Positions 22,079 through 34,799 of a stretch of DNA of 64,000 nucleotides are shown here, one piece after another. Under the pieces are notes generated by a model that was not told the origin of the DNA, did not search any database, and saw only the letters and a program-made list of their open reading frames with translations. Position 1 is the stretch's first letter. Every line of letters starts with the position of its first letter. This DNA is from Abelmoschus esculentus (taxonomy: Eukaryota > Streptophyta > Magnoliopsida > Malvales > Malvaceae), in the NCBI GenBank assembly GCA_035048815.1, contig JAUCBN010000001.1, positions 16,507,001 to 16,571,000 of the forward strand. Reading direction: 5' to 3'. The position numbers were made by a program, and so were the translations under genes.

Positions 22079-23644
22079 ATGACCAGGACCAACCCAAGCA
22101 ATCCATTGTACGAGATTGATCCAAAAATCGAACGTACCTATCAAGGGTTGAGGAGATAGATCCAAGGAGCCATGGCAGTAAATCATGGAAATCAGAATTT
22201 ACCTACCGGTAATGGAGGCCTTTCACCGCAACCACTGTCGCAGTAGTTAACTGTTAGAGATTTTCTGGTTGAAGATCTGAATAGATTGAACCTTGGAGTT
22301 GTTATACCAGAAATAGAAGCAACCCACTTTGAATTAAAACCTGTGATGTTCAATATGCTTAATACTATTGGACAATTTAGTGGGTCTGCAACTGAAGATG
22401 CCAAGAAACATCTTAAGTCTTTCATAGAAGTTTGCAACTCATTCAAAATTCTAGGAGTCCGTGAAGATATTTTGAGATTAAAAATTTTCCCCTATTCACT
22501 AAGGGATAGGGATAAGACCTGGTTAAATAACATTCTGGAAGGATCTATAGGATCTTAGAGTGAACTCTGCCGAGAATTCATTACGCGTTTTAATCCTATC
22601 AACTTATATGATCGAATCTGTAATGAAATTACCTCTTTTCGACAAGCTGATGACGAACCTATGTACGAGGTATGGGAGCGCTACAGAGAGTTACTACACA
22701 AGTGTCCATTGTATGGATTTCCACTATGGACACAAGTAACCATGTTCTACAATGCCACTAATGCCCCGACAAGGATGATGTTTGATACCTCGGCAAATGG
22801 AACACTCCTTAACAAAGCACCGGAAGAAGCTATTTAGATTTTGAACAAACTCGCAAGAAACGATTTTCAATTTTCTACTTCTAGGCAAGGAGGAGTAAGA
22901 CGCCAAGCCACAATAAATGAACTAGAAACTACTAACCTGGTGGCAGCACAATTGACCTCTTTAACCAAGATGGTTTAGAATATGCAATTGCAGCAAAATA
23001 CTCATGAGGTTAAAACGATCAATTCTTCTTTGTATATGCAAGATGAGGAATCTGATTTTTATGTGGGAAACTACAACCGGAATAATAATATGATGTCCAA
23101 CACATATAATCCGGCATGTAAAAGGCACCCAAATATTTCGTGGAACAATCCTAATAATGCCTTGAACCCCACTAACCAAGCCTCAGGTTATCAGCATCCA
23201 CTACGGCAATAGTAGGTATAACAATTAATGTCGCTGCAGCAGGTGCATCAATAACAACCCATGAATTCATTAGAAAACACTCTCAAGGTCTTCATAAGGA
23301 AAACAGAATCATATATGACTGAGAACAACAGTTTCATGAAGAGAACTGATGATTTCATGAATAGAACTGAGATGAGGCTGCAAAATCAAGAGACAACAAT
23401 TAAATCACTAGAAACCCAAGTTGGTCAATTTGCTCAAAGACAAAATACTAGATCGCAAGGAGGACTACCTAGCAATACTGAAGTTGCTAAGGGAATGGGC
23501 CATGAACAAAGCAAAGCAATCACTACAAGAAGTGACCTACAACTTAAAGAGATATTAGGCAGTTCAGCAGACAAAGTTGCACCAACAATACAATAGGAAT
23601 TAGACGAAGAGGACTTGGAGGCTAAACAAAATAATCAAGAGAAC
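22079..23644 (+). pseudogene. Element F gag (Athila-type), one frame with ten stops
   Basis: From MTRTNPSNPLYEIDP the whole gag stays in one frame: HFELKPVMFNMLNTIGQFSG, KKHLKSFIEVCNSF, LRLKIFPYSLRDRDKTWL, EFITRFNP, DDEPMYEVWERYRELLHKCP, FYNATNAPTRMMFDTSANG, then a coiled, Asn/Gln-rich region and ETQVGQFAQRQ...GGLPSNTEV...HEQSKAITTRS near the C-terminus. Stops are TAG at 22157, 22244, 22556, 22835, 22976, 23210, 23213 and 23594, and TAA at 23219 and 23252; none is TGA, and no frameshift is seen. Element B interrupts it. The protein would form the particle shell; this copy is dead by point mutation only. Confidence 0.88.
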
Positions 23645-26600
23645 TGTAACCCCCTTAGCCCGGCCTAGACGGAACCGACACTAACGGGTTACACGGGGAA
23701 TATCAAACCAAACCCGCGAAGGTTCGATTCGATAAACAACCCTAAAACCGTTACATTTTTTATTTTATCTTACTAGATGCACAATCTTGTTCCTACGTGA
23801 CAGGGTCTCATACAAAGCATTATCGGTAACACATTAATTAGAAACAACCATCCGATTAAACACTAACATAGATTAAGGACTAAAACGTAAAACTTTTAAA
23901 TTCAATTAGTAAAGTACAAATTCTTTCCATCAATGTTCAATTAAACATACAAGAGTTTCTCATAGCAAATATCAACTTAAACGGATCATTCTATCATCAT
24001 CAATTGCATGTTCTTCTAATTTAGGGACCAAAATATAAATCTTCCAAAATACAAGGACTTCATCCAAATTAAGATTACCATCTTGAAATTAAATCAACTT
24101 TATACTTGCATGCAAAATTTCAGCTCAAAATAACATCGGTAAGCACCTTAATCGAATAAAGGAAGATATTTAGGACTAAAATATAATTTCTAGCAACTTT
24201 CAATTCTTGGTGATCAAAGGTTTCGAAACTTTAGGTCTAGAACCAAAAGTTTCATTACACCAAATGGACACCAACTACTCAATACTCAACCATTAACTAG
24301 AGTCACTAAATGCATCAATCCTAAACATAATTACCAACTTATAACACATGTTTTACATCGTCATGGACATCATTCAAACTATAGGCATGCTTCCTAGAAG
24401 ATGATTAAAAACATAACAATCATGCAAACACATGTTTCAACAATCCAAACAATTCCAAAGTTCAACAATTAACAATCAAACAATAATGGTCTTATTACAA
24501 CATAAATCAAAGCCTAAGTACAAATTCCTCACATAGGTTGGGTTACACATTGCCTTGCCCAATTTGTTTGCCAAAAACATACCAAATTCAAAGTGACTCT
24601 TCCCCTTGGTTTCCTTGCCTCGAACGAAGCTCCAAGTGCCTTTATTTCTCTACATGGATGAAAAGAGAGCTTAAGCAAACATGCTTAGTGATGAAGCTCT
24701 ACATAAATCATCAATGCATGTATTTAAAATCATGTTGAAACCATAGTTTGTAATACATTGTTAAATCATGCATGCTAACATTTCATGCTCATGTTCTTTA
24801 AATCATATGCATCCTTGAGTTCACATAATCTTATCAAAACAATTTATAAATGATGTACAATGTCCATTTCAAATTCATGTATGTATATTGGCTTTCTAGT
24901 GACCACATAATGTGAACCTTGAGTTCATCGAATACACGGATCCATTTTCTCATAACCGGAGACTCTTGGTCTCAACATGCATCGGTCGGACACTTAGTCA
25001 CCCTTGTATACATGTTATCCCCCACTACGCACGTTTGGACACAAAGTCACCCTTGTTTACGTATGGGTCAACTATCTGCACGGTTGGACACAAAGTCACC
25101 CTTGTTTACATATAGGCAAGCTCTACCACGCACGGTTGGCCACAAAGTCACCCTTGTTTACGTATAGGCGGCTCTACCACGCACGGTTGGACACAAAGTC
25201 ACCCTTGTTTACGTGTAGGCAATATCATTATTCTCTTTATTTTATAGTGCACTCAATCCTAATGACATGTCATTCGTATTCGAATCTAAAGTTAGTGTCA
25301 CTAAGCCAATATCATAATCAAATGTGCATGATAACTTGCTGCTCATAATGCATGCATAATATGTTCAACAAATGAACCAAAGCTATACCCAAAGGCACCA
25401 TTATATATAAGGCAATTAACCATATTGTATTTCAAATCATATAACTTGCTGCTCATAATACATGCATAATATGTTCAACAAATGAACCATAAGCCATGCC
25501 CAAAGGCACCATCATATATAAGGCAAATAACCATATTGTATCCCAAATCATTTCTCATAATTTTTCATAATCATGGATGCTAAATAAGCTATGCATTTCA
25601 GCAAGTAATTCTCATGTATGCACCATTTCAAAACATGCTCATGCATTTCCATAAATCTCATTGCATTACCAACATAATGCCTTTATCAAATGTAGCCGAA
25701 ACTCATATCGGATTATCCAAAAACATTTACTTTACTTACTCTTAAACTATGGAAGGTTTTCACACTCTTCCATAGTCCCCAAAATAGAACCGTACCAAAC
25801 GCGATTCGCTTTAAAATCTGTAACCACTCACCAACAAGCGAAACTTGCTTTCGCCGCTATCCGATGATCGCGCCAACACACCAGCAATCAAGAACCTTCT
25901 TGTACCTCTTCTACAACATTAAAAACAGAGTATTCTCACATCATAACATGCTCAAACCAACAGCCATATCCGATCACCATTAAACTACCAAAAACATAGC
26001 CGAAAAGACCAAAAACTAAGCCGAAACGCATCCGAACAACATTAGCCCAAAATCTAATGAATCTAACATCTAATACACTTTAATTATGAACCAAAAACAC
26101 ATCCAAACTATCCTTATACCTCCAGCAACATTAAAGCATCTAAAAGGCCCATAGAACAACCGAAACGCACCTTAAAACTATACCGATTGCATTATTCCGG
26201 GATTAAATTAATATGTTATCAAAAGAAGACTCAATTAATCATTAAATCAACATAAAAACATGATTGAATTCATCTAATTTCTAGCATTAAATGAGATCCA
26301 AAAATATTTCACAAAAACATCACAAAATCACTAGATCTAACATTAAAAACATAGAATCAAGTTTTTATTCAAAGATTAGTAAGCTAATACTTGGGAATTT
26401 CAATAAAGAACCTTAGAAAAGAATAAAAATTCAGAAAATTACCTTGAAGATCTATTCACCAAAAATATGTAATTTTCCCCTTCTTGATTCCTTGCAATTT
26501 GATGTAGATTTGATGAAATTGATGCTTAGGTTTTGTAAAGGATGGAAAGATGATGCAAATGATGTAATCTTTGTTGAAAAAGATGCAAAAATCAGCAAGG

Positions 26601-27126
26601 AATTGAAGAGAAAAGATGAAGAGAAAGTAGAGAGAAAATGAGAGAGAAAGATGAGAGAAAATGAGAGAAAAAGTAGTTTTGAAAGAAAATGATTAAAAAT
26701 CTCTAATTTAAGTAATTGAAATACATTTTGGTGAATAAATCATTATTAAAAATTAGAAATGGGTTTATGGTCCTCTAAGGATTCTAAGTTTAGCTTTCTT
26801 TTCAATTTAGTCACTAAAATATCATATTTTCCGAAAATTACAAAATAATCCTCCAATTTTTTCTAAAAAAATTATAAATTGGTCACTTATGCATAATTAA
26901 GCATAATTAAAAATCAATATAAAATCCAAATTATTTTCTTTTAACCTTGCAACATATTTTCAAAATTTTAAACCATATTAAACCATATTCAAAAATTATT
27001 ATTTTTCCTAATTAAAATATTCTTATTTATTTTTCCCCAGAATAATGAATCGGAGAATCCGATTCGATCCGAATCGAATTCTCTTAACTAAGGCCTAACT
27101 AATAACCCCAAAAACGGGATGTTACA
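23645..27126 (-). repeat. 3' LTR of element B
   Basis: 3482 bp, TGTAACATCC...GGGGGTTACA on the minus strand. It is a close relative of LTR A and of the copies at 40453 and 56161. A pyrimidine-rich block (CTCTC on minus) lies at 26618-26680. Confidence 0.9.
24985..25225 (-). repeat. LTR minisatellite, five about 54-bp units
   Basis: Units carry CACGGTTGGACACAAAGTCA and CCCTTGTTTACGT followed by a GGC-linker. They give artefactual repetitive translations in all three plus frames. The 21-bp subunits seen in LTR A and in the solo LTR are absent. Confidence 0.85.
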
Positions 27127-27140
27127 ACTCTCCCCCTCTT
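27127..27140 (-). other. Polypurine tract of element B
   Basis: Minus strand AAGAGGGGGAGAGT directly before TGTAACATCC. Confidence 0.8.
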
Positions 27141-28620
27141 AAGAAAATTTCGTCCTCAAAATTTACCTATAGTAAACAAGTGAGGAAACTGCTCCTCCAT
27201 GCTTTTCCTTGTCTCCCAAGTTGCTTGTTCAACACCTCGGTGTTTCCAAGTAATTTAACCAAATCTATGGTCCTTCCTCGAAGAACTTTTGTATCCACAT
27301 CGAAAATCCTCACTGGTTCCTTCTCATACCTCATTTCCACTCTTAACTCAAACTCCTCAACTAGATCAACATGAGAAGGATCTGAACTATACTTACAAAG
27401 CATCGATACATTGAAAAACATACTGCATCCAACTCAACTCCACCAGCAACCTCAACCGATAACAACCAATTGCCTCTAACAACTCATACGGCCCAATAAA
27501 ACAATGACTCAACTTACTCTTACGTCAAAACCTCATCACCTTCTTTCACGGAGAAATCCTAAGAAACACTTTGTCCCCAACAGTATACTCTATCTCTCTA
27601 CACTTTAAATCGGAGTAGGACTTCTGCCTATCCGAAGCTTCCTTAAGTTTAGCACATATCAACTTGACTTTCTTATCTGTATCCTTCAACACTTAAGGCA
27701 AAGAAACATACTTCTGTCCAACTTCCTTCCAACATAAAGGTGTACGACACTTACGCCCATATAACGCCTCAAACGGTGCCATCTGTATACTTGCCTGAAA
27801 ACTATTATTATAAGCAAACTCTACCAACGACAATTGCTTCTCCCAAGAACCTTGAAACTCGATAACACAACATCTCAACATATCCTCTAAAGTCTGAATA
27901 ACACGCTCAGACTGACCATCCGTCTGTGGATGATAAGTTGTACTAAAGCTAGGTCTCGTACCCAAAGCTGTCTGCAAACTCCTCCAAAACTTAGATGTAA
28001 ACCGCGGACCTCTATCCGATATGATCAACTCAAGCACACTATGCGACTTCACCATCTCAGAAACATACAACTCTACCAACTAATCCATAGATCACATTGT
28101 ATGCACGGCAAGAAAATGTGCACACTTCATAAACCTGTCAACAATAACCCATATAAAGCCCTTCTTGAACTCTGTCACATCTTTCTTTAAACCAACCCAA
28201 AAGTACACCCTTAAGATCACTATACATCTTCACTCTACCCAGATGCACAGCAAATGAACTAGTATGTACTTTTGCTAAAATAGCTTACCTCAACTCAACA
28301 TCATCCGGCTCCACAATCTGACCCTTAAACCATAACATCTCATCCACATCAAAACGATACTCAGTCGGTCTACCCTTAGCAATATCCTCCACAACAGATA
28401 CCAAAGCCCCATCACTTAACCACCTTCCCTTGAAATACTCAACTTAGAAAATATCACCCTTAACTCAACTACCGTCTTACGGCTCAAAGCTTCAACCATC
28501 ACAATAGCTTTCTCTGGATGGTATGCAACAGAAAACCCACACATACCCTCTTTGGACAACCAACAGATTCCTTCTTCACACCATAGTAACAATGCACAAC
28601 CTACCACATCATCTCAACCT
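27141..28620 (-). pseudogene. Element B: RNase H end, integrase and chromodomain-like tail, with internal deletion
   Basis: On the minus strand: YHPEKAIVMVEALSRK (end of RNase H); then a frame with ILAKVHTSSFAVHLGRVKMYSDLK (His part of the integrase zinc domain); then a jump to KKDVTEFKKGFIWVIVDRF, which skips the Cys pair and linker; then LIISDRGPRFTSKFW and YHPQTDGQSERVIQTLED (second Asp and the Glu of the DDE triad); AYNNSFQASIQMAPFEALYGR; and finally a chromo-like tail (27167-27421). Several TAG/TGA/TAA stops and shifts occur. The same downstream region is present in element A. RT and protease are missing. Confidence 0.87.
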
Positions 28621-29565
28621 CTATAAAAAAACATAACTCAAAAGAAAACCCCATAAAGTTGATAACCAACTCTTGATAACCGCAACGGTTTCCATACTAT
28701 CACCATCGAACTTACCTTACTTTTGACATCCTCCCACATACCAGGTAACCAACTAAGCCTTTCACCAACCTCCACTCCACACAGCAAACTTTAAACTAAG
28801 TTTGCACAAAACTGTCAATATTGTTTTAAGCAAACTCCACCACCAACAACAACTTCATTATGAGTCATATTAACCATATCACAACATCACAACATACCAT
28901 CCATTTACCTATGAATGCTAAAACCCAACATCCAAACGGCAACCTATGACAGTCTTAAAACGCTCAAATCTTATCATATTATAGATACACCACTCACACC
29001 TCTTCCCAATGTGACTTAGGAACCCAAGAAAACCGTACTCCAACAAAGATTGATCCAACAAACCTCATAAGAAAACTCCATACCATCGATAGAACTCACT
29101 ACCAAACTTATGATGATTCTTCCCGACTTCATCCTTTGTACCTTTACTACTAATAATAACCCAAAGAAAATTGATACTCACTTACCTTATCAGCATGATA
29201 AACATTTACATATGATTCAAACATAATCCAAACCAGTTTAGTCGAAAACATATGTTTTTCCCCAACTCCTACCACAACACTTACCACCAAACTCATGGAA
29301 AAAGATTACCATAAGCCTTGCTCAAGATACTATCCCATCTCGAAACTTTTCGTAACAACCATGCGGTTCACCTAACACGAAAAGATTCTCAACACAAAAC
29401 TAACCCTTGCCAAGAACATATCCTTCAATAGACCCTCAATAAACACTTTGCCACGACTTGTCCCCGATCAACTTTACCAAGATTGAATTTTGCTCATAGA
29501 TTCACCATATAACTAGGTCTCCCTATAGGTTAACCGAACATCTTCCCTTGTAACACCACAACAAC
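28621..29565 (-). other. Element B internal region, no recognisable domain (part 1)
   Basis: I searched both strands for RT, protease and gag motifs and found none. It continues after element C at 38524. It could be a heavily decayed gag-pol or a non-coding filler of a large-retrotransposon-derivative type. Confidence 0.5.
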
Positions 29566-29570
29566 CCAGG
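29566..29570 (+). repeat. Target-site duplication CCAGG of element C, left copy
   Basis: CCAGG repeats exactly at 38519-38523. Confidence 0.9.
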
Positions 29571-31577
29571 TGTAACCCCTTAATTTAAAACTTGAAACGT
29601 ACGGTAGGTCAAATAGTCACATTTATAAATAAAGTAATAAAGACGTTGGAAAGTATTATTTTATTCGAATATCCAATAATGAAAACATTAATAAAGCAAA
29701 TATCTCATTTGTTGTATGACTAAAAACATCTCCAACCCTAATAATCCCAAAATATTAAAGTAATTTCCTAAATAAACAACGTACTGAAAATAATAATTGT
29801 AAAACAATAACTTCTGTTGAGATCTCCGGGTACCAACTCCTAAGGCTGAGTATCTGAAACATTAAATAAACAGGATGAGCTATAAAGCCCAGTGTGTCTC
29901 TATAGTGCTATCTCAATTTACAAATACATTCAGTTCATTAGAATATAATGAGGAAGTAATCACAAAAATGTCTCAAATGAACAATGAATGTAATATCACA
30001 GAGAATGCAGTCCCATACTCTGAACGCCTAACACAGTGGTAGCAAAGCCATCCGATCACAGTGGAGTTAGTTCCCCAGAACTCCTCACCCCTTATTTCTC
30101 CGAATCACAGTGTGGTAAAAACCACCTTCCTCCGTACAATCCACCCCTTGCACATGCTATGCAATGAATGCAAAAATATCCGATGTCTCAACGCAATTAA
30201 TGAAATAAAATGTAAAGTACACAAACCACATGATCTGACCTCAATATCACAAATATCACAAGGGTTCAGTTTCTCAGTAAATAATCAATCACAGTAAACA
30301 ATCTAGCACGATAAGAGAACACACCTCTCAGTAACATGAATACTACTGCTGGTACGGGCGTTTACCACGATCCGAGCTAGGTCCTGCTCGAGCTGAGTCA
30401 GAGTCTACAATAAACTTTATTAATTAAACTAATTTCAAAACATTACTATGCCACCTAAAATGACTAAGAAAGGTCACATACGCAAATCACGAGTGGCACT
30501 CGCAGGAGTCGATCGATTACGAGGCGGAGGCGGAGGAGGTAACACGTTCTCTTCGCGGTCTACATCGTCTGAAAAAGACCATAAAATCCAATTAAAAACT
30601 CATTCAAGTTCACTTACCCAAGTTACATAAAAATAGGGTCAAACAGGGCTTTCGGGTCTGAATTTGACAAAACGGACTGCGAAAACGGACTCAGAACGTC
30701 GAAAAACGTCAGGATAGGGTTTTTCAAAAAAAAGTCAACTCTGGTCAACGGTCAAAGTCAACGGTCAACGGTCAACGGTCAACGGGTACAGCTGGCGGGT
30801 CGGGTACGGTTTGCGGGTCGGGTACAGTCGGTCTGATCCTAGGGTTAACAACGGTTCGGTTCAAGAACCCCCCCCAGTCCGGTTCGGCTAACCCGGTTCA
30901 GCAGCTCTTCTCCCTTACCTTGACAGTTTCTGCCCCCAACATCAAGAGACCACTGCCGGCAGCCGCTATCATCGACGGTCGAGGACTCCGGCGACGGCCA
31001 ACAGTCCAACGACTCCCTAACAACCACCGAACGCCAAAACACAGACCAAACACTAACCCTAACACCATGTCCATCTCTACCAACACCCTAACCCACACCA
31101 AAGATCATCGGCAATAAACCCTACCGACCGATTTCCGGTAAACCAACGACGACCGAAACCACCAACACCTACCCCGGTGACTCCTCTCATTCACTCGACA
31201 ACAACCTCCCTCACTCAACCCATACCCAAAAAAACCATAACCGAAAACAAAACCCCATAAAAACGAAAAACACATCACTCCACCACCACCTATGATACTT
31301 ACGAACCGCCGGAACAAGGAATGCTCACTGGAAACAACTCTTCACCGATCGGTAAAACAAAGGAAACAACAGGGTGGAAAGAGGAAAGGAACGGCAGAGA
31401 AAGAGGCTCCAACTCTTAATACCAACAAGTATTTTAGTTCAAAAAGGATTAGGTTTAAAGGGTATAAAACTAAAAATACCCTTAAAGAATCCCTAATTGA
31501 TTCAAATTAGGGCACAAACAGATTTGGGAATTTATAAAAATTAGGGTTTTCCCCTAATTGATTTCCCAAGTGTTACA
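29571..31577 (-). repeat. 3' LTR of element C
   Basis: 2007 bp, TGTAACACTTGGG...GGGGTTACA on the minus strand. It carries a GTCAACG tandem block and a GCGGGTCGGGTAC tandem block, each shorter or longer than in the 5' LTR. Small Arg/Pro/Gly-rich open frames here (30845-31317) are base-composition artefacts. Confidence 0.93.
30734..30784 (-). promoter_or_regulatory. W-box-like (TTGAC) array in the 3' LTR of element C
   Basis: Seven GTCAA words on the plus strand (TTGAC on the minus) in 50 bp, mostly as GTCAACG 7-bp tandem units. TTGAC is the core of WRKY-factor W-boxes. The 5' LTR has six (37654-37697). A function is inferred only. Confidence 0.5.
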
Positions 31578-34500
31578 ACTCTCCTCCCCTAAAAAGAAAT
31601 TTCGTCCTCGAAATTTACCTGATGAGAAGAGATGCGGATACTGAGCTTTAACAACGGACTTAGGCTCCCACGTAGCCTCATCGTACCCATGATGTCGCCA
31701 TAAAACCTTAACCATATCAATAGTCTTTTTTCTCAACATTCTCTTATCCTTCTCAAGAACCTTAACTGGTTCCTCCTCAAAACTTACATCAGGTCTAACC
31801 TCGATATCATCAACAGAAATGATATGGGATAGATCGGATCTATATCGTCTCAACATAGAAACATGAAATACATCATGAATACGCTGTAACTCAGGAGGTA
31901 ATTCAAGCTAGTAGGCAACCGGCCCCACTTTCCGCTAAATTTGATAAGGTCCAATAAAACGGGGACTCAGCTTACCTTTCTTTCCAAAACGAAGTACCTT
32001 CCGCCAAGGAGATACTTTCAGAAAGACTCTGTCACCCACATCATACTCGATATCCCGACGTTTAAGATCCGCATAAGATTTTTGTCTGTCAAAAGCAACC
32101 TTAAGTCTATCTCTGATCATTCTAACAGTCTCCTCAGCTTCTCGAGTAATATCTGGACCCAAAATCCTATGCTCAGTTAACTCAGTCCAACCAATAGGTG
32201 TACGAAACCTACGTCCATACAAAGCTTCGTAAGGTGCCATCTGAATACTAGCCTGGTAACTGTTATTATATGCAAACTCTGCTAAGGGTAGAAAATTCTC
32301 CCAACTGCCCGGATAGTCAACAACACAACCCCGCAACATATCTTCAAGGATTTGAATAACCCTCTCGGACTGACCATCGGTCTGAGGATGGTATGCAGTA
32401 CTGAAATTAAGTCGAGTGCCCAGAGTAGTATGAAAAGATTTCCAGAACTTGGCTGTAAATCTCGGATCACGATCGGAAATTATAGAAACTGGCACACCAT
32501 GCAATCGCACTATCTCAGATATATATAATCGAGCTAACTTACTGAGGGTAAAGTCAACTCCAACAGGAATAAAGTGTGCGGATTTAGTGAGACGATCCAC
32601 AATAACCCAAATAGAGTCTTTCTTCGACGGAGTCAAAGGAAGACCACTAACAAAGTCCATAGTCACACATTCCCACTTCCACTGAGGAATCTCAATATGT
32701 TGTAACAACCCAGATGGTCTTTGGTGTTCAGCCTTCACTTTTTGACAAGTTAAACACTTAGAGACATAATCCACAACATCTCTCTTAAGTCCTTTCCACC
32801 AATATCGTTCCAAGAGATTCTTATACATCTTGTCCCCACCAGGATGCATAGAGTAGGGACTATCATGGGCTTCGCGAAGGATAGTTTGTTTAAGCTCAGA
32901 ATTCTTCGGAACACAATATCGTCCCCGATAACAAAGGATATCGTCTTGGTTTATGGTGAAGTCCCTAGATGTACCTTCCTCAGCCTCTTTCCTACGATGC
33001 ATCAAGAACACATCATTCGATTGTTCCGAACGAATCTCAGAAATTAAAGTAGGAACAACCCGAAGTTCCGCTAAGATACTTCCATCCTCATATAAACTCA
33101 ATCGAGCAAAAAGAGCTCTCAGATTTGCAATTACTCGACGGCTCAAAGCGTCTGCCACTACATTAGCTTTCCCAGGGTGATACTCAATCTCACAATCATA
33201 ATCCTTCAGAAGTTCTAACCAACGACGTTGTCTCAAATTAAGCTCTTTCTGAGTGAGTAAATATTTCAAACTCTTGTGGTCGGTAAAGATATAACACTTC
33301 TCCCTGTAGAGATAGTGTCTCCAAATTTTAAGAGTAAAGACCACAACAGCTAACTCAAGATCATGGGTGAGATAGTTACCTTCATGTGGTTTTAACTGAC
33401 GGGAAGCATACGCAACTACCCTACCATCCTGCATAAGTACGCAACCCAAACCAGTATAGGAAGCATCACTGTAAACGGTATACGGTTTCCCAGACTCAGG
33501 TTGGATCAAAACTGGGGCTTGGGTTAGTACCGATTTTAATTTCTCAAAACTGGACTGTTGGGCCTCAGTCCACACATAAGGGGTATTCTTCCTCAAGAGT
33601 TTGGTTAAGGGTTATGCAATGATCGAAAACCCTTCCACAAACCTCCGATAATAACCAGCTAAACCCAAGAAACTACGAATCTCAGAAATATTTTTGAGTT
33701 GCTTCCAACCCATAATAGCCTCGATCTTTTTCGGATCCACTTTAACACCTTCAGCAGAAACTATGTGTCCCAAAAACATTACTTCACACAACCAAAATTC
33801 ACACTTGCTAAACTTAGCATATAACTGTTTCTCTCTCAGAGTTTGCAAAACAATACGAAGATGTTTCTCATGTTCGTCCTCAGACTTAGAAAAAACCAAA
33901 ATATCATCGATAAAAACAACCACAAACTGATCAAGATAGGGCTGAAATACTCTGTTCATTAAATCCATGAATGCTGCAGGAGCATTTGTTAACCCAAAAG
34001 GCATTACGAGAAATTCATAATGGCTGTAACGTGTCCGAAAAGCTATCTTAAAAACATCAGAATCCTTAACTCTGAGTTGGTAGTACCCATATCTCAAATC
34101 TATCTTCGAGAAAACCTTAGCACCCCGAAACTGATCAAAAAGATCATCGATGCGAGGGAGAGGATATTTATTCTTTATCGTCAACTTGTTTAGTTTACGG
34201 TAGTCAATACACAAACGAAGTGTCCCATCCTTTTTCTTGACAAAGAGAACTGGAGCTCCCCAAGGTGAAATACTTGGTCTAATAAACCCTCTATCCAAAA
34301 GCTCTTGCAACTGGATTTTTAATTCCTTAAGTTCCTTAGGTGTCAGTCGATATGGTGCCATAGATACCGGTGTTGTACCCGGATAAACCTCAATACCGAA
34401 TTCAATCTCATCACGCTTAGGTGGCACTCCTGATAATTCCTCAGGGAACACATCTGGAAAATCTTTCACAACCCGAACCTTATCTAATTTAGAATCCAAT

Positions 34501-34799
34501 TGTCTAGAATCCAGAATGTACGCTAGATAGGCTACAGAACCCTTCCTAATCAACTTATCAACTTTAAGAGCTGATATCATATTAGATAAGAAACCCCTTC
34601 GTTCCCCCATTAACATTATTACACGATTATCAGGTGTTTTCAGAAAAGCTCTCACACTCCAGATTAACTCGATGTTTGGATAACCAATCCATACCAAGAA
34701 TAAGATCAAACTCATAAAAAGGAAGTTCCATAAGATTTGCAGGGAACATCTCCCCCTAGACTTCGAGGGGACAATTTCGGTAAATACTATTGACATCAA
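31554..34799 (-). pseudogene. Element C pol: RT, RNase H, integrase, chromodomain-like tail
   Basis: From the protease-RT linker on, one frame runs through nearly all of pol. RT: SGVPPKRDEIEFGIEV, GFIRPSISPWGAPVLFVKKKDG, RLCIDYRKLNK, MPFGLTNAP, catalytic FIDD at about residue 300, FSKCEFWL, FLGLAGYYRRFV. RNase H: DASYTGLGCVL, DHKSLKYL, DALSRR. Integrase: HPGGDKM...CLTCQ zinc domain, WVIVDRLTK (Asp), IISDRDPRF (Asp), SERVIQILED (Glu). Tail: HDVFHVSMLRRY and a chromo-like DEATWEP block. Lesions in frame: TAA at about 33611-33613, TAG at about 31935 and again near 31905. Reading continues through the PPT and ends eight codons inside the 3' LTR. Reverse-transcribes and integrates in the family; here disabled by three stops. 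Confidence 0.93.
31578..31591 (-). other. Polypurine tract of element C
   Basis: Minus strand AGGGGAGGAGAGT before TGTAACACTT; it also encodes part of the pol C-terminus. Confidence 0.8.

Noticed and set aside
24985..25225. CRISPR-like look of regularly spaced repeats
   Set aside because: Plant nuclear context, repeat plus spacer are both repeated, inside an LTR; ordinary minisatellite.
24912..25348. Three overlapping open frames with repeated His/Cys/Trp-rich peptides, also at 41741-42177
   Set aside because: They are translations of the 54-bp LTR minisatellite in all three frames, antisense to the element.
26444..26641. Lys/Asp-rich 65-residue frame conserved at 43274-43471 and 58805-59011
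   Set aside because: Lies antisense inside LTRs of one family; its conservation follows from recent LTR copies, and LTR A has the same DNA without a comparable frame need.
30845..31317. Gly/Arg/Pro-rich open frames on both strands, repeated near 37731-38050
   Set aside because: GC-richer part of the element C LTR; no domain, not conserved in the related solo LTR.
31935..34799. Endogenous pararetrovirus or plant virus origin of the RT
   Set aside because: Order RT, RNase H, integrase between LTRs with PBS, PPT and target duplications is that of Ty3/gypsy; no movement or coat protein motifs.
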